A stretch of 6,111 nt of DNA from an uncultured Bacilli bacterium (GTDB lineage: Bacteria; Bacillota_I; Bacilli_A; RF39; UBA660), in contig CANRHM010000086.1 in NCBI GenBank assembly GCA_947630415.1, forward strand, positions 1 to 6,111, written 5' to 3'. A model generated the notes under the pieces. The model did not search any database. It saw only the letters and a list, made by a program, of their open reading frames with translations, and was not told the origin of the DNA. Shown here in pieces: positions 5,713-6,111 of this stretch. The number at the start of each line of letters is the position of its first letter. Within the stretch, counting starts at the first letter, position 1. The position numbers were made by a program, and so were the translations under genes.

Positions 5713-5743
5713 TATTATGTATAAAAACACGATTTTCTATTTG
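5713..5743 (-). promoter_or_regulatory. Possible sigma-G/sigma-F-type promoter for gpr
   Basis: Minus-strand CATAATA (5713-5719) matches the forespore sigma-G -10 form CATAMTA. With an 18-base gap it is preceded by CAAATA (5738-5743), a 4-of-6 match to TGAATA. gpr is a sigma-G gene in Bacillus. Against it, initiation about 5-7 bases past the -10 would fall inside the Shine-Dalgarno site at 5704-5710, giving an unusually short leader. The -35 also overlaps the rpsT -35 on the other strand. Confidence 0.3.
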
Positions 5744-5769
5744 CTTTTTTTCTTATTTTTTGTTAGAAT
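5741..5769 (+). promoter_or_regulatory. Sigma-A promoter with extended -10 for rpsT
   Basis: TTGCTT (5741-5746), a 17-base T-rich spacer, then TAGAAT (5764-5769) preceded by TG one base upstream (5761-5762), an extended -10. Predicted initiation near 5776 leaves a leader of about 24 bases with GAGGTG (5789-5794) as the Shine-Dalgarno site. No leader structure for autoregulation is visible. Confidence 0.72.
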
Positions 5770-5799
5770 TAAGGTGTTATCAAAAAGCGAGGTGAAAAA

Positions 5800-6063
5800 A
5801 TGCCAAATATTAAGAGCGCAAAAAAACGTGTAAAAACGAATGCGAAAAAGGAAGAAGCCAACATTCTTTTTAAATCAAGTATGAAATCTGCTATTAAAAA
5901 AGTAGAAAAAGCCGTACAAGCAAACGATAAGAAAGATGCGGAAGCACAATTAGCAACGGCTGGAAAAAGAATTGATAAAGCTTTAAAGAACGGAATTATC
6001 AAAAATAATAAAGCAAGTCGTGACAAATCAAGACTTACCAAAATGATCAATGAAATGAAGTAG
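5800..6063 (+). CDS. rpsT: 30S ribosomal protein S20
   Basis: S20 binds 16S rRNA in the body of the small subunit and helps its early assembly. The 87-residue length is typical. It begins MPNIKSAKKRVKTNAKK, the standard S20 opening, continues with the helical, Lys- and Ala-rich body (SSMKSAIKKVEKAV about 27-40) and ends in the conserved GIIKNNKASRDKSRL (65-79) that contacts rRNA. GAGGTG at 5789-5794 stands 5 bases before the ATG. The gene has its own promoter and a terminator whose stem contains the stop codon, so it is a single-gene unit. Its divergent placement next to gpr is the same as in Bacillus subtilis. Confidence 0.98.
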   Translation: MPNIKSAKKRVKTNAKKEEANILFKSSMKSAIKKVEKAVQANDKKDAEAQLATAGKRIDKALKNGIIKNNKASRDKSRLTKMINEMK

Positions 6064-6084
6064 TAAAAATTACTTCTTTTTTTT
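6057..6084 (+). terminator. Intrinsic terminator of rpsT
   Basis: GAAGTAGT and ATTACTTC form an 8-bp stem (one G-U pair) with loop AAAA (6065-6068), followed directly by eight T (6077-6084). The stem starts in the last codon of rpsT and includes the stop codon. Confidence 0.8.
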
Positions 6085-6093
6085 GTTCTATTT

Positions 6094-6102
6094 TGCTATA
6101 AT
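6094..6102 (+). promoter_or_regulatory. Extended -10 promoter element for a gene beyond the right edge
   Basis: TGC directly before a perfect TATAAT (6097-6102), right after the rpsT terminator. The -35 position at a 17-base gap reads TTCTTT, which is weak, so recognition would rest on the extended -10. The window ends 9 bases later, so the gene it serves cannot be seen. Confidence 0.5.
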
Positions 6103-6111
6103 GATACTAGG

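Noticed and set aside
5769..6050. Minus-strand open frame of 93 codons opposite rpsT
   Set aside because: Its hydrophobic product is the antisense reading of Lys-rich rpsT codons, and rpsT is certain on the other strand.

Overview
The window is AT-rich bacterial DNA with strong Gram-positive Shine-Dalgarno sites. It carries two endospore genes, gpr and spoIIP, next to rpsT. This points to a spore-forming low-GC Firmicute. The tandem pair at the left end looks to me like a protein family common in uncultured gut Bacilli, but that lineage call is from memory and tentative. TGA serves as a stop codon (end of spoIIP) and tryptophan is TGG, so the standard bacterial code applies.

Layout, right to left: rpsT (ribosomal protein S20) is the only plus-strand gene, with its own promoter and terminator. 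A further promoter starts at the right edge. Divergently, on the minus strand, come gpr (spore protease), spoIIP (engulfment peptidoglycan hydrolase) behind a candidate sigma-E promoter, and a small single-pass membrane protein overlapping spoIIP by 4 bp. The order rpsT<>gpr-spoIIP-small membrane protein matches the Bacillus subtilis rpsT/gpr-spoIIP-yqxA neighbourhood, but lepA, which follows there, is absent here.

Instead comes a two-gene unit with its own sigma-A-type promoter: a HAD-fold deoxyribonucleotidase-like protein (5'(3')-nucleotidase type) and a divergent ThyX-like protein with an altered signature and a four-cysteine cluster. The stop codon of the first gene is merged with the Shine-Dalgarno site of the second. 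Both families act on dUMP/dTMP-type nucleotides, so a joint role in deoxynucleotide metabolism is a reasonable inference, not shown. The unit ends at a hairpin-T-tract terminator that overlaps the stop codon of the second gene.

Immediately downstream, a near-consensus sigma-A promoter drives a tandem pair of paralogues of about 305 residues. They resemble DUF6273/C-type-lectin-like proteins with the two halves in swapped order, and most of their divergence lies in one internal segment. Apart from gpr, spoIIP and rpsT, functions are tentative. There is no gene-free stretch over 300 bases, no RNA gene, no insertion sequence and no CRISPR array.
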